Origin: JAIRQX01 sp031556255
Lineage (GTDB): Bacteria > Chrysiogenota > Deferribacteres > Deferribacterales > JAISNW01
DNA: 16,990 nucleotides
Reading direction: 5' to 3'
Assembly: GCA_031556255.1 (NCBI GenBank)
Contig: JAVBTI010000122.1
Span: 1 to 16,990 of the forward strand
Made by a program: the position numbers and the translations under genes. Under the pieces are notes generated by a model that ran no database searches, was not told where the DNA came from, and saw nothing but the letters and a program-made list of their open reading frames with translations. Positions 1 through 7,061 of this stretch are shown piece after piece (position 1 is the first letter of the stretch; every line of letters starts with the position of its first letter).

Positions 1-80
1 CCGCGCGGGCGTCACTTCCGCCCGCTTGATTCGCGGATATCCGACTCCTTTTGCTTTACGCGATACTTATCGCCTTATCC

Positions 81-119
81 TTATCTCTTCAGGTTCAACA
101 GTTCCTGAATCATCTCGTC
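81..119 (-). pseudogene. Duplicated 3' tail of flgE (12 codons plus stop)
   Basis: This 39-bp piece is identical to the true flgE 3' end at 305-343 and encodes the same C-terminal residues (DEMIQELLNLKR, then TAA). The codon immediately before it in this frame is TGA, so it is not an extension of any upstream reading frame. It is best read as a by-product of the tandem duplication and not as a gene. Confidence 0.8.
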
Positions 120-133
120 TCATCTGTTTTCTG

Positions 134-199
134 TCGCGCAAGCCCTTGCTCCGCAAGGGAACGCGACCGCTTGCTCCTGTTCGCCGGAGTAAATCCGGC
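134..199. repeat. Two further GC-rich hairpins in the 224-bp unit
   Basis: Hairpin A pairs 143-149 (CCCTTGC) with 153-159 (GCAAGGG), inside an outer TCGCG/CGCGA stem at 134-138 and 162-166. Hairpin B pairs 183-188 (GCCGGA) with 194-199 (TCCGGC) around GTAAA. They look like small palindromic extragenic elements. No coding signal is seen between 1 and 304. Confidence 0.5.
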
Positions 200-219
200 T
201 CACCTCCGCGTCGCTTCGA

Positions 220-257
220 CGAATCCGCGCGGGCGTCACTTCCGCCCGCTTGATTCG
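220..257 (-). terminator. Candidate stem-loop downstream of flgE
   Basis: The inner stem pairs 229-235 (GCGGGCG) with 243-249 (CGCCCGC) around a 7-nt loop. An outer stem pairs 220-225 (CGAATC) with 252-257 (GATTCG). It lies about 50 nt after the flgE stop on the minus strand. It is strong enough to end or protect the flgE transcript, but no T-run follows, so intrinsic termination is not assured. The inner stem recurs at 5-25 in the other repeat copy. Confidence 0.45.
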
Positions 258-304
258 CGGATATCCGACTCCTTTTGCTTTACGCGATACTTATCGCCTT
301 ATCC

Positions 305-3181
305 TTATCTCTTCAGGTTCAACAGTTCCTGAATCATCTCGTCGGATGTTGTCACCACGCGGGAGTTGGCCTGGAAGCCGCGCTGGGTGACGATCATGTT
401 CACAAACTCGGAGCTCAGATCCACGTTCGACTGCTCAAGGGCGCTGGACGCTATCTGCCCGCGGGAACCGGACTGCGGAACGCCTATCGCCGCCTGGCCG
501 GAGTTTCCCGTCTCCGCGAACATGGTATCACCCACCTTCATAAGCCCCTGGTTGTTCTGGAAGGTTGCCAGAGCCACCTGACCGATGGTGCGTATTTCGC
601 CGTTGGTATAGTAGCCCACTATCTCGCCCGCGGGGTTGAACAGTTTGTCCTGAAGCACACCCAGGGCGTAGCCGTCCTGATCGTTCAGGCTGAGGCTGTT
701 GTTGGCCGCGGATATAACCAGTCCATCGAATTTCCCGGTGGTGCCGAGGTTCAGATCGATATTGGATATCGTGTTGGTACCGTTGCCCGGATCGTAATTG
801 ATGGTAGGATCCGCCACAACGTGTATCGGAGTGGCAAACCTGTCGTACATATAGCTTGGCGTGCCGTTGGCGTTGAAACGCATGACCAGTTCGTTTGTGG
901 TGGCGCCGTTTATGCTGAGTTTGGCATAGGGATCGTCGGTGCTGATCCTCATAGCCCACTCGTTTTTCTCGGAGTTGAACAGGGCAAAGTCAAATTTAAC
1001 AACGTGTTCGTTCCCCTGCTGGTCGTATATCGTCATATCGGTAACAAACCTGCCGCCGGTGGCTGCCTGTGTTTTCTCGGCCGTTGTGCCGAAGTTGTAG
1101 AAAGTGTTAAGTGTGGTCACCGGTTCGGCGGACATGGAAAGCCCCGTGATATCGTTAGCCCCGCCCTCTTCACCGATAACGGACATTACGCCGTCCGTGA
1201 TGGTAACGTTCTGTTTTTTGTTGAAGGAGTCGCCGAGCTGCAGATACTGTTCCAGAGCAGTCATCATATCCTTCACAGTGCTGTTCACAGCCACGGTGTA
1301 AGAGTTGGCCGCCGTCAGCGGAATCTTGTCCACGTTGGCTTTAAAGTTGATGGTGGTAACCCCTTCGGTAAAATCAAAGGAATCGCCGGTAAGGTTGAAC
1401 AGATCCACCAGAAGCGTGTCCTCGGTTGCCGTGGTGAGGAACTGGTAAGAGGAAGTGGAGTCGCCGGAGGTCAGGGTGCCTCCCTGATCGATAAGCACGT
1501 TGGTGTTAAAAATATCGCCGGAGGTCAGCTTCATAACGGAGAAACCCGACAGCGTCTGGGAAGCGGTTGCAATGGTTACACTGTCCATACTGTAGGCTAA
1601 ACGCCCCTTACCCGCTATTTCCTCCACATGAACGGAGGTATTGCCCGTATTAAGCGTCACACCTTCCAGTTTTTGCAGTATGCCGTCCAGATAAGGGCTG
1701 GCGCCGGTGGCGGTGGCAGGCGGCACCCCAAGGGTGTCGACCGTGTTGAAGGTAATTGGCCCCATACCTCCGCGCAGTTGTACATCAAAGCTGTTGCCTA
1801 CAACTTGTACCTGGAGGTAGCCGTTGGAATGGGCGGCGATAAGCTGCGCCAGATCATTTACAGTGTGGAACTGATTCAGGGTTGCGGATGCCGACCCGGT
1901 TTTATAAGTAAAGGTCGCTGTGAACTGGTCGGTTACTATGGAAATACGCTCCCCGTCATTCAACCCGAAGTTGTTGTCGAGGTACTCCGCCTTAAAAGCT
2001 CCCCCTGTTATAACGGATCCGTTGATTACTCCGTCCACCTGGGAAGCCAGCTCGCCCAGATCTTTGAAATCGTTACCCGCGTTGATATCCTGCTGGTAGA
2101 ACATTTCGGCGGACGATTTCCCGTTGCCGCTGTATGTGCCGGAGAGTTTCTCCAGAATATTGTTCATATAGAGATTGCTGGTGCTGGAGAAGGAGTCTAT
2201 CTTGAAGGTCACGGTGGAGGCGCATGTAATTGTCAGCTTGCCCTCTTTGAGGCTTGCCAGCGTCTGCTGAGATCCGATGGTGCCGAACGCGGCATTATTG
2301 TCGAACACATCATTCAGTTCATCAACAAGATCTTCCATGGTGTTGAAATCACCGTTCGCCGCGCCGGAATCGGAAGACACATAGCGGAATGTGTAGTCGG
2401 TGCCGCCCACGTTCATGGTTATGGCGCTCTTGCCCGCCTGGAGGTTCACAGGCTGGCCGTCCGCGTTGGCAATATCGCCCATGACGGTTTGTTTGGCGAT
2501 GTGCGCCCTGACTCTTACCTTGTCTGTCTGGCTCAGATCGAGGCCGCTGCCGCTGTCATCCAGCAGGCTGAAGATGTTCTGTGTCTCTGAAGCCTGGGTG
2601 AGCATCTTGGTAAAATCATACATGGATGAGGTCGCCCTGGTGTCCAGGATCCCCGCGTAGTTGATCCCCGTGGTGGCTTTCGCCTGCATGGTTTTATGGG
2701 CTTCGGTTATATAAAGATCCTTCGACTGGGTGTTGTATTCCAGCACGCCGGTCACCGGGTCGGCCATCCAGCCCTGCACGCGGTAACCGGAAGGGCTCAC
2801 AAGATAGCCGGTGCGGTCGAAGTTGAAGTCGCCCGCGCGGGAGTAGTATTTGTCGGTGCCTTCCCCTCTGAGGACGAAGAAACCGTTTCCTTCAATGGCG
2901 ATATCGTGGGTGCGGGCGGTTGTTTTGATAACCCCCTGCTCGAAAATGTTGTCCACGGCCACAAGGTATGCTCCGCTGCCCACCTGGCGGGGGTTGATGC
3001 CGCCCCTTGAGTCGGACGGGGTTTTGCCCGCGGTAAGCGTCTGGCTCAGCATGTCCTGGAACACGGCCCGGCCTGTCTTAAAGCCTATTGTGTTCACGTT
3101 TGCGATGTTGTTGCCTATAACATCCATCGACTTCTGGTTTACGTCAATACCCGAAACGGCCGAGTATAAAGACCTTAACAT
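305..3181 (-). CDS. flgE: Flagellar hook protein FlgE (long form)
   Basis: Structural protein of the flagellar hook, the curved joint between the basal-body rod and the filament; it is exported through the flagellar type III apparatus and assembles under the FlgD cap. The N-terminus has the rod/hook-family motif GNNIANVNTIGFK (residues 23-35), followed by the EGNGFFVL and SRAGDF elements. A FlaE-like stretch lies at about 710-735. The C-terminus (about 918-958) has the matching bbr-C helix SNVDLSSEFVNMIVTQRGFQ. At 958 residues it is far longer than the roughly 400-residue enteric FlgE and comparable to, or longer than, the expanded FlgE of Campylobacterota; the extra length is in the surface-exposed middle domains. 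It has one cysteine (residue 320). An AGGAGG ribosome site 8 nt upstream fixes the start. It lies last in the fliK-flgD-flgE block, 129 bp after flgD. Confidence 0.97.
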   Translation of the reverse strand: MLRSLYSAVSGIDVNQKSMDVIGNNIANVNTIGFKTGRAVFQDMLSQTLTAGKTPSDSRGGINPRQVGSGAYLVAVDNIFEQGVIKTTARTHDIAIEGNGFFVLRGEGTDKYYSRAGDFNFDRTGYLVSPSGYRVQGWMADPVTGVLEYNTQSKDLYITEAHKTMQAKATTGINYAGILDTRATSSMYDFTKMLTQASETQNIFSLLDDSGSGLDLSQTDKVRVRAHIAKQTVMGDIANADGQPVNLQAGKSAITMNVGGTDYTFRYVSSDSGAANGDFNTMEDLVDELNDVFDNNAAFGTIGSQQTLASLKEGKLTITCASTVTFKIDSFSSTSNLYMNNILEKLSGTYSGNGKSSAEMFYQQDINAGNDFKDLGELASQVDGVINGSVITGGAFKAEYLDNNFGLNDGERISIVTDQFTATFTYKTGSASATLNQFHTVNDLAQLIAAHSNGYLQVQVVGNSFDVQLRGGMGPITFNTVDTLGVPPATATGASPYLDGILQKLEGVTLNTGNTSVHVEEIAGKGRLAYSMDSVTIATASQTLSGFSVMKLTSGDIFNTNVLIDQGGTLTSGDSTSSYQFLTTATEDTLLVDLFNLTGDSFDFTEGVTTINFKANVDKIPLTAANSYTVAVNSTVKDMMTALEQYLQLGDSFNKKQNVTITDGVMSVIGEEGGANDITGLSMSAEPVTTLNTFYNFGTTAEKTQAATGGRFVTDMTIYDQQGNEHVVKFDFALFNSEKNEWAMRISTDDPYAKLSINGATTNELVMRFNANGTPSYMYDRFATPIHVVADPTINYDPGNGTNTISNIDLNLGTTGKFDGLVISAANNSLSLNDQDGYALGVLQDKLFNPAGEIVGYYTNGEIRTIGQVALATFQNNQGLMKVGDTMFAETGNSGQAAIGVPQSGSRGQIASSALEQSNVDLSSEFVNMIVTQRGFQANSRVVTTSDEMIQELLNLKR

Positions 3182-3310
3182 AACGGTATCCTCCTAATAA
3201 TCTGTTATCAGTCTAAATATCATCCGTACGCGGTACATCCGTGTGCCTTGTACTTCCCTAATTTTCCCGCCTTCCCTTCCGTGAGAAAGCTCTATCCTGA
3301 TGTTACTTAT

Positions 3311-4012
3311 CTACTGTTTTACGGCGTAAACCGCGTCAGCGGGCACAAGACCGTTAGGTACCTCAAAATACATCCTGCCGGAGCTTGTCTTGACTCCCTT
3401 CACAACGCCTTCGCCGTATGTGTTGACGGTAACCTGTTCGCCTTTAGCGTTTTTAGCGGCCACCTCAAAGGTATACATGCCGTCCTCAAGGGTCGTGCCG
3501 CCCACGCCGATGCCGTCCCAGGAAAGGGCATTGGTCCCTTTCTTGATATTCGAGGCGTCAATCACGCTGACCAGAGCATTTTCGCTGTTGTACACCTTGA
3601 TAGTGGCATATTCGGCGGCGTCCGAAGAGTAGAACGACAGCGCCGAAACATCTCCGCTGGAAACCGTGATGGTATTGGTACTGTATTCGATGGTTTTTCC
3701 TATGAAATTAGTCGAATTCAACAGCGTCTGGTCCACCTGGCTGTTGGAAGTTTGCAGTTCCACAAGTTTTTCCAGGGTTTTGTTCGTGTTTATCATCTGC
3801 TCTAGCTGGGAAAACGCGGTGGTCTGCTGGGTGAACTGCGCGTTGTCCATCGGGCTGAGCGGGTCCTGGTTTTTCATCTGGGTGATCAGAAGATTGAGAA
3901 AATCCTGCTGATCCAGCTCACCTTTGCCTGTAGCCCGCTTTTGCTGGTTCTCCTTAAGCTGCTCATAGGTCATGGGCAGTATGGTGGGAGCGTTTTTTGA
4001 TGTCTGCATCAT
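3311..4012 (-). CDS. flgD: Flagellar hook capping protein FlgD
   Basis: Scaffold that caps the growing hook and guides insertion of FlgE subunits; it is lost when the hook is complete. The 233-residue length is typical. The conserved N-terminal segment is seen at about residues 38-57, including LLITQMKNQDPLSPMDN. The C-terminal half (about 100-230) has the FlgD Ig-like/Tudor character, with the turn LSWDGIGVGGTTLEDGMYTF. Two ATG codons are adjacent (4012 and 4009). A GGAGG at 4021-4025 lies 8 nt from the first and 11 nt from the second, so the first is preferred. It lies between fliK and flgE on the same strand, an order common in many flagellated phyla. No separate promoter was recognised in the 121-bp gap after fliK. 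Confidence 0.96.
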   Translation of the reverse strand: MMQTSKNAPTILPMTYEQLKENQQKRATGKGELDQQDFLNLLITQMKNQDPLSPMDNAQFTQQTTAFSQLEQMINTNKTLEKLVELQTSNSQVDQTLLNSTNFIGKTIEYSTNTITVSSGDVSALSFYSSDAAEYATIKVYNSENALVSVIDASNIKKGTNALSWDGIGVGGTTLEDGMYTFEVAAKNAKGEQVTVNTYGEGVVKGVKTSSGRMYFEVPNGLVPADAVYAVKQ

Positions 4013-4047
4013 ATTATATGCCTCCGGGGTGATTATTTCATACGCCG

Positions 4048-4126
4048 TTCCCGCACAGTCGGGAATCTGTTTTCAGCGGACGCTTCGCGCCGAGGATCCC
4101 GGCCACCCATAAATGCCGGGATGACG
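4048..4126. repeat. Palindromic extragenic repeat between fliK and flgD
   Basis: Hairpin one pairs 4048-4053 (TTCCCG) with 4060-4065 (CGGGAA). Hairpin two pairs 4096-4102 (ATCCCGG) with 4116-4122 (CCGGGAT) and is followed by GACG. The ATCCCGG...CCGGGATGACG form matches the style of the repeats at 10555-10621. It starts 8 bp beyond the fliK stop, inside the presumed operon. It could affect mRNA stability between fliK and flgD; that is inference. Confidence 0.6.
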
Positions 4127-4133
4127 TATATTT

Positions 4134-5876
4134 TTATGCGTACAGCCCTTCGGGCTTACGCGGTTCGCTTGCTTCATCTTTTCCGGCATTTCCGCCGTCA
4201 CCGTTTTGCTGCCGTCCGCCCTGCCGGGATTCATGCGCGGACTGCTGATCCTGCCGCCCCTGATCCTGCCTTGCAAAGGCGTCGTGGAAACTGAAATTCA
4301 TATTGTCTATGTGTATCCCTTTCTCCGCAAGCTGCTGGCGGATCGCATCGCCGTGAGAGGCGAGAAGGTTCCGGGATTCCTGCGAGTTGGCCATTATTTT
4401 GGCGTCAATCCGCCCGCCTACTTCGGTGAGCTGGATTTCAAGCCGTCCCAGATGCTCGGGGTTCAGCCTCACCGTCAGTTTTGTGGCGCCGTTCTGCCCG
4501 GCCTGCTGTATCATTTTCGCCAGATTGACGGCGTCTTTGGCGGATTCCCATTTAAGCACGGCTTCCGCCTGCTTAGCCTCGGGCTGCTTTTGAGCCTGCT
4601 CCGGCCTGGCATTTATATCTGCCGGTTCTTTTTCGATCCTGGCAAATCCTTCCGTATCCTGATGTTTCACGGGCGCCTCTTTCAGGCCGGCCGCCCCGCC
4701 GCCCGGTTTCTCCAGAGTGAATGAAAATGCGGCCTTATCCCGCCCTTTACCGGCATTCTCCCCGGAAGTTCTTTTCTCCCGCGGTTCCGCCTGGGCAAAC
4801 TGCTTTTCCTGGCGGCCCTCAGGCGTTTCTTCCGTCACGATTGCCTGTTTGTCACCGGCCGGCACTGTTTTATCGTTTAATAACGAATTTTCAGGGCTTT
4901 TAAGGGCCGCCGCCGGTTTGGCGTCATCGGCTGCCCGTGCCGTGTTGGAGACGGGCACTTCCGCGGGCTTCTTATCGGGCTGAGGTTTCACTGCGAATTC
5001 CGGAACCGCCTCCTTTGTATTCACCGGCGTGCCGGGAGCTTCTGCGGCAGATGCGGCGGCCGAAGGGCCGGCCTTGGACGGCATGACGGACATCATCTTT
5101 CCGTGCATATCGGAAAAAACGACCGATTGACCTTCATTTTCAGATAAAGGCGCCACAGTTGCGGCATTTTCACGCACGCCGCCCTCCTCTCCGGAGGCTT
5201 CGCCTTCAGTGTATGTTCTGGAACTTATCCACGCCAGTATGTCTTTTGCCGCGCGGAGCACCTCTTCATGATTGGCCATGTAGTCTTCCGCCGTGGGTGT
5301 TTCTTTCGGGGAGGCGGTTTTATTCTCCGTAAAAACAACGGCGGACGATATCGGCGCACTATTCACGCCGCCGGCCGCCGCGGCCGTATACCGGCTGTTT
5401 TTAATATCTTCGATCTGTTTTTCTTTCTCTTCGGAAGGCATATTCCCGGCTAAAACAGAGAGAATCTGCTGCAAATCAGTCAGAGAAACAGCCCTCTGAG
5501 GCACATGTCCCGCCGGGGTTTGCGCTTCAGTCCGCGTTTGGCCGCCCAAGATCTCCGACAGAAGCTCCGGCGTCAATATCTGCGAATCGGGAACATGGCC
5601 TGTGCTTATCTGAGGCTGCGGAACAGTGTGTTCCGGCAGGGAGGAATTATTTTCCACATCTTCATCAATCGTTGCCGTTTCAATATTTTTTATATCAACC
5701 GGGATATTTTTTCCGTTCGGTTTTTCACCGCCGCCTTCAGAAGCAATCGAAGACAAAAGCGATGAAAGTTGGGCCAAAAAATCTCCGCGCCCCGTGTCCG
5801 AGGCGGGTTTGGCAGCGGGGAGCATACCCTCTGTCTGAGTCATTTTTTGTGAGCCTGCAATGACGATGTTGTTCAT
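4134..5876 (-). CDS. fliK: Flagellar hook-length control protein FliK
   Basis: Secreted molecular ruler that measures the hook and triggers the switch of export specificity from hook to filament substrates by acting on FlhB. The conserved C-terminal Flg_hook domain is clear at about residues 453-530, with LTVRLNPEHLGRLEIQL near 467 and the GDAIRQQLAEKGI helix after it. The middle (about 100-440) is low-complexity and rich in Ala, Glu, Pro and Lys, as usual for the ruler part. A Gln/Gly-rich hydrophilic tail follows from about 535. The length of 580 residues is at the long end for the family, consistent with a large hook. GGAGG 6 nt before the ATG supports the start. It is the first gene of the hook block, with a sigma-54-like site just upstream. 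Confidence 0.95.
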   Translation of the reverse strand: MNNIVIAGSQKMTQTEGMLPAAKPASDTGRGDFLAQLSSLLSSIASEGGGEKPNGKNIPVDIKNIETATIDEDVENNSSLPEHTVPQPQISTGHVPDSQILTPELLSEILGGQTRTEAQTPAGHVPQRAVSLTDLQQILSVLAGNMPSEEKEKQIEDIKNSRYTAAAAGGVNSAPISSAVVFTENKTASPKETPTAEDYMANHEEVLRAAKDILAWISSRTYTEGEASGEEGGVRENAATVAPLSENEGQSVVFSDMHGKMMSVMPSKAGPSAAASAAEAPGTPVNTKEAVPEFAVKPQPDKKPAEVPVSNTARAADDAKPAAALKSPENSLLNDKTVPAGDKQAIVTEETPEGRQEKQFAQAEPREKRTSGENAGKGRDKAAFSFTLEKPGGGAAGLKEAPVKHQDTEGFARIEKEPADINARPEQAQKQPEAKQAEAVLKWESAKDAVNLAKMIQQAGQNGATKLTVRLNPEHLGRLEIQLTEVGGRIDAKIMANSQESRNLLASHGDAIRQQLAEKGIHIDNMNFSFHDAFARQDQGRQDQQSAHESRQGGRQQNGDGGNAGKDEASEPRKPEGLYA

Positions 5877-5903
5877 CTACATCCTCCACACAGGGGAGCA
5901 TAT

Positions 5904-5920
5904 AGAAAAAATCGTGCCAA
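5904..5920 (-). promoter_or_regulatory. Candidate sigma-54 promoter for fliK-flgD-flgE
   Basis: Reading the minus strand, TTGGCACG (5920-5913), ATTT and TTTCT (5908-5904) follow the -24/-12 pattern TTGGCACG-N4-TTGCT. The GG to -12 spacing is correct (10 nt). The -24 half is a perfect match; the -12 half has T instead of G in the GC pair. The start point would fall near 5893, giving a leader of about 17 nt that contains the fliK ribosome site. Hook genes are sigma-54 controlled in several phyla, which supports the call. The -12 deviation keeps confidence moderate. Confidence 0.55.
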
Positions 5921-5932
5921 TTATTTAAAAGA

Positions 5933-5949
5933 GCGCACATCCTGTGCGC
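5933..5949. promoter_or_regulatory. Inverted repeat in the fliK/mtnA divergent region
   Basis: GCGCACA (5933-5939) and TGTGCGC (5943-5949) form a perfect 7-bp inverted repeat around TCC. It lies about 13 bp upstream of the -24 element of the fliK promoter. It could be a regulator site or a palindromic repeat fragment. It is closer to the promoter than a usual sigma-54 enhancer. Confidence 0.3.
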
Positions 5950-5989
5950 ATGGTACGCTACGGTCGCCCAACCCTGCACCTTATTTGTA

Positions 5990-6018
5990 TTGACGCATCA
6001 CATATTAATTGCTAGAAG
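5990..6018 (+). promoter_or_regulatory. Possible mtnA promoter
   Basis: TTGACG (5990-5995), a 17-bp spacer and TAGAAG (6013-6018) resemble a sigma-70 promoter; the -35 is good (5/6) and the -10 is weak (4/6). The -10 ends only 5 nt before the ATG at 6024, so transcription would begin at or very near the start codon. Confidence 0.3.
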
Positions 6019-6023
6019 ATCGT

Positions 6024-7061
6024 ATGAACATACCCAAAAGTCTTTACTGGCAAGACAACGAACTCTACCTGCTCGACCAGCGCCTCCTTCCCGCGCGGGA
6101 GAAATACACGCGGCAGGAAGATATCGGCCAGGTCTGGCGCTCCATCAACACGCTTGTGGTGCGCGGCGCCCCCGCCATCGGTGTGGCGGCCGCCTACGGT
6201 TCCCTTACGGGGATGCACAAAAAACTCGACCTTCCGGCGGAAGAGTTCCGGCGTAAATTCATCTCGCAGGCGGAATACCTCATGACCTCCCGCCCCACCG
6301 CCGTGAATCTCAGCTACACTCTGAATATAATGACCGCCGCCTGCCGGGAAAGCACGGCGGGCACCGCGGCACAACTGTACACGGAGATGGAGGGACGCGC
6401 CGCCGCCCTGCATGACGAAGATATTGAAATGAACCGCCTTATAGGCGTTCACGGCGCGCCGTTGATCACGGACGGCTGCCGGATACTTACACACTGCAAC
6501 GCCGGAGCAATGGCGTCCACGGGGATAGGCACGGCCCTCGCCCCCATCTATACAGCCCACTATAAAGGTATTAAATTAAAAGTATACGCCGATGAAACCC
6601 GCCCCCTCCTGCAGGGCGCCAGAATAACCGCGTGGGAGCTCATGAAATCCGGCGTGGATGTAACGCTGGTGTGCGACGGCATGGCGGCGGATCTGATGAG
6701 CAGGGGGATGGTGGATATGGTGATCGTCGGCTGCGACAGGGTGGCGGCGAACGGCGACACCGCCAACAAGATCGGCACGCACACCGTGGCCGTGACGGCG
6801 CATCATTTCGGCATCCCTTTCTACATAGCGGCGCCGTCATCCACGGTGGACTCCAAAACACCGTCCGGCACGGAAATCGTCATTGAACAGAGGGGCGGTG
6901 AAGAAGTCACCGGTTTCGGCTCCTGCGCGGCGGCGCCGGAAGGGGTAAAGGTGTATAATCCTTCGTTCGATGTCACCCCCGCCGGCCTTATCACCGGGTT
7001 TATTACGGAGAGGGGCATTATAAAGCCGCCCTACGATTTTTCAGGAGGTTCCCATGCATGA
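6024..7061 (+). CDS. mtnA: S-methyl-5-thioribose-1-phosphate isomerase MtnA
   Basis: Converts 5-methylthioribose-1-phosphate to 5-methylthioribulose-1-phosphate in methionine salvage; cytosolic, related to eIF2B alpha/beta/delta. Family signatures are complete: RGAPAIGVAAAYG near residue 47, THCNAGAMASTGIGTAL near 156, YADETRPLLQGARITAWEL near 188, GCDRVAANGDTANKIGTHT near 236 and AAPSSTVD. The catalytic pair is present as Cys158 and Asp238. With the ATG at 6024 the product has 345 residues, the usual length, and begins like other MtnA proteins. An in-frame TTG at 6009 would add five residues and has no ribosome site. Only a weak AGAAG precedes the ATG. The gene overlaps the aldolase gene by 8 bp. 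The kinase (MtnK) and nucleosidase are not in this window. A ribose-1,5-bisphosphate isomerase is less likely given the close match to MtnA. Confidence 0.93.
   Translation: MNIPKSLYWQDNELYLLDQRLLPAREKYTRQEDIGQVWRSINTLVVRGAPAIGVAAAYGSLTGMHKKLDLPAEEFRRKFISQAEYLMTSRPTAVNLSYTLNIMTAACRESTAGTAAQLYTEMEGRAAALHDEDIEMNRLIGVHGAPLITDGCRILTHCNAGAMASTGIGTALAPIYTAHYKGIKLKVYADETRPLLQGARITAWELMKSGVDVTLVCDGMAADLMSRGMVDMVIVGCDRVAANGDTANKIGTHTVAVTAHHFGIPFYIAAPSSTVDSKTPSGTEIVIEQRGGEEVTGFGSCAAAPEGVKVYNPSFDVTPAGLITGFITERGIIKPPYDFSGGSHA

Larger units (their letters stand above)
1..343. repeat. Direct repeat, period 224 bp, at the flgE 3' end
   Basis: Positions 1-119 are identical to 225-343, with the first difference at 120 versus 344. 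The repeated block carries the last 12 codons and stop of flgE and about 80 bp of downstream sequence. Between the copies lies a 105-bp segment (120-224) made mostly of hairpins. Copy 1 reaches the window edge, so the repeat may extend further left and further copies may exist. The pattern fits a recent tandem duplication of a 224-bp unit. An assembly artefact at a repeat is the main alternative. Confidence 0.9.

Noticed and set aside
1..343. CRISPR-like direct repeats
   Set aside because: There are only two copies, each 119 bp, with a 224-bp period and coding content; this does not match a CRISPR array.
275..1600. Long plus-strand open frame (441 codons) opposite flgE, and another at 1628-2590
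   Set aside because: They lie antisense to the clearly coding flgE gene, show no recognisable domain and are expected shadows in GC-rich third-position coding DNA.
5904..6560. Frames overlapping mtnA on the minus strand and the fliK upstream region
   Set aside because: They have no ribosome sites or domains and conflict with the well-supported mtnA gene.
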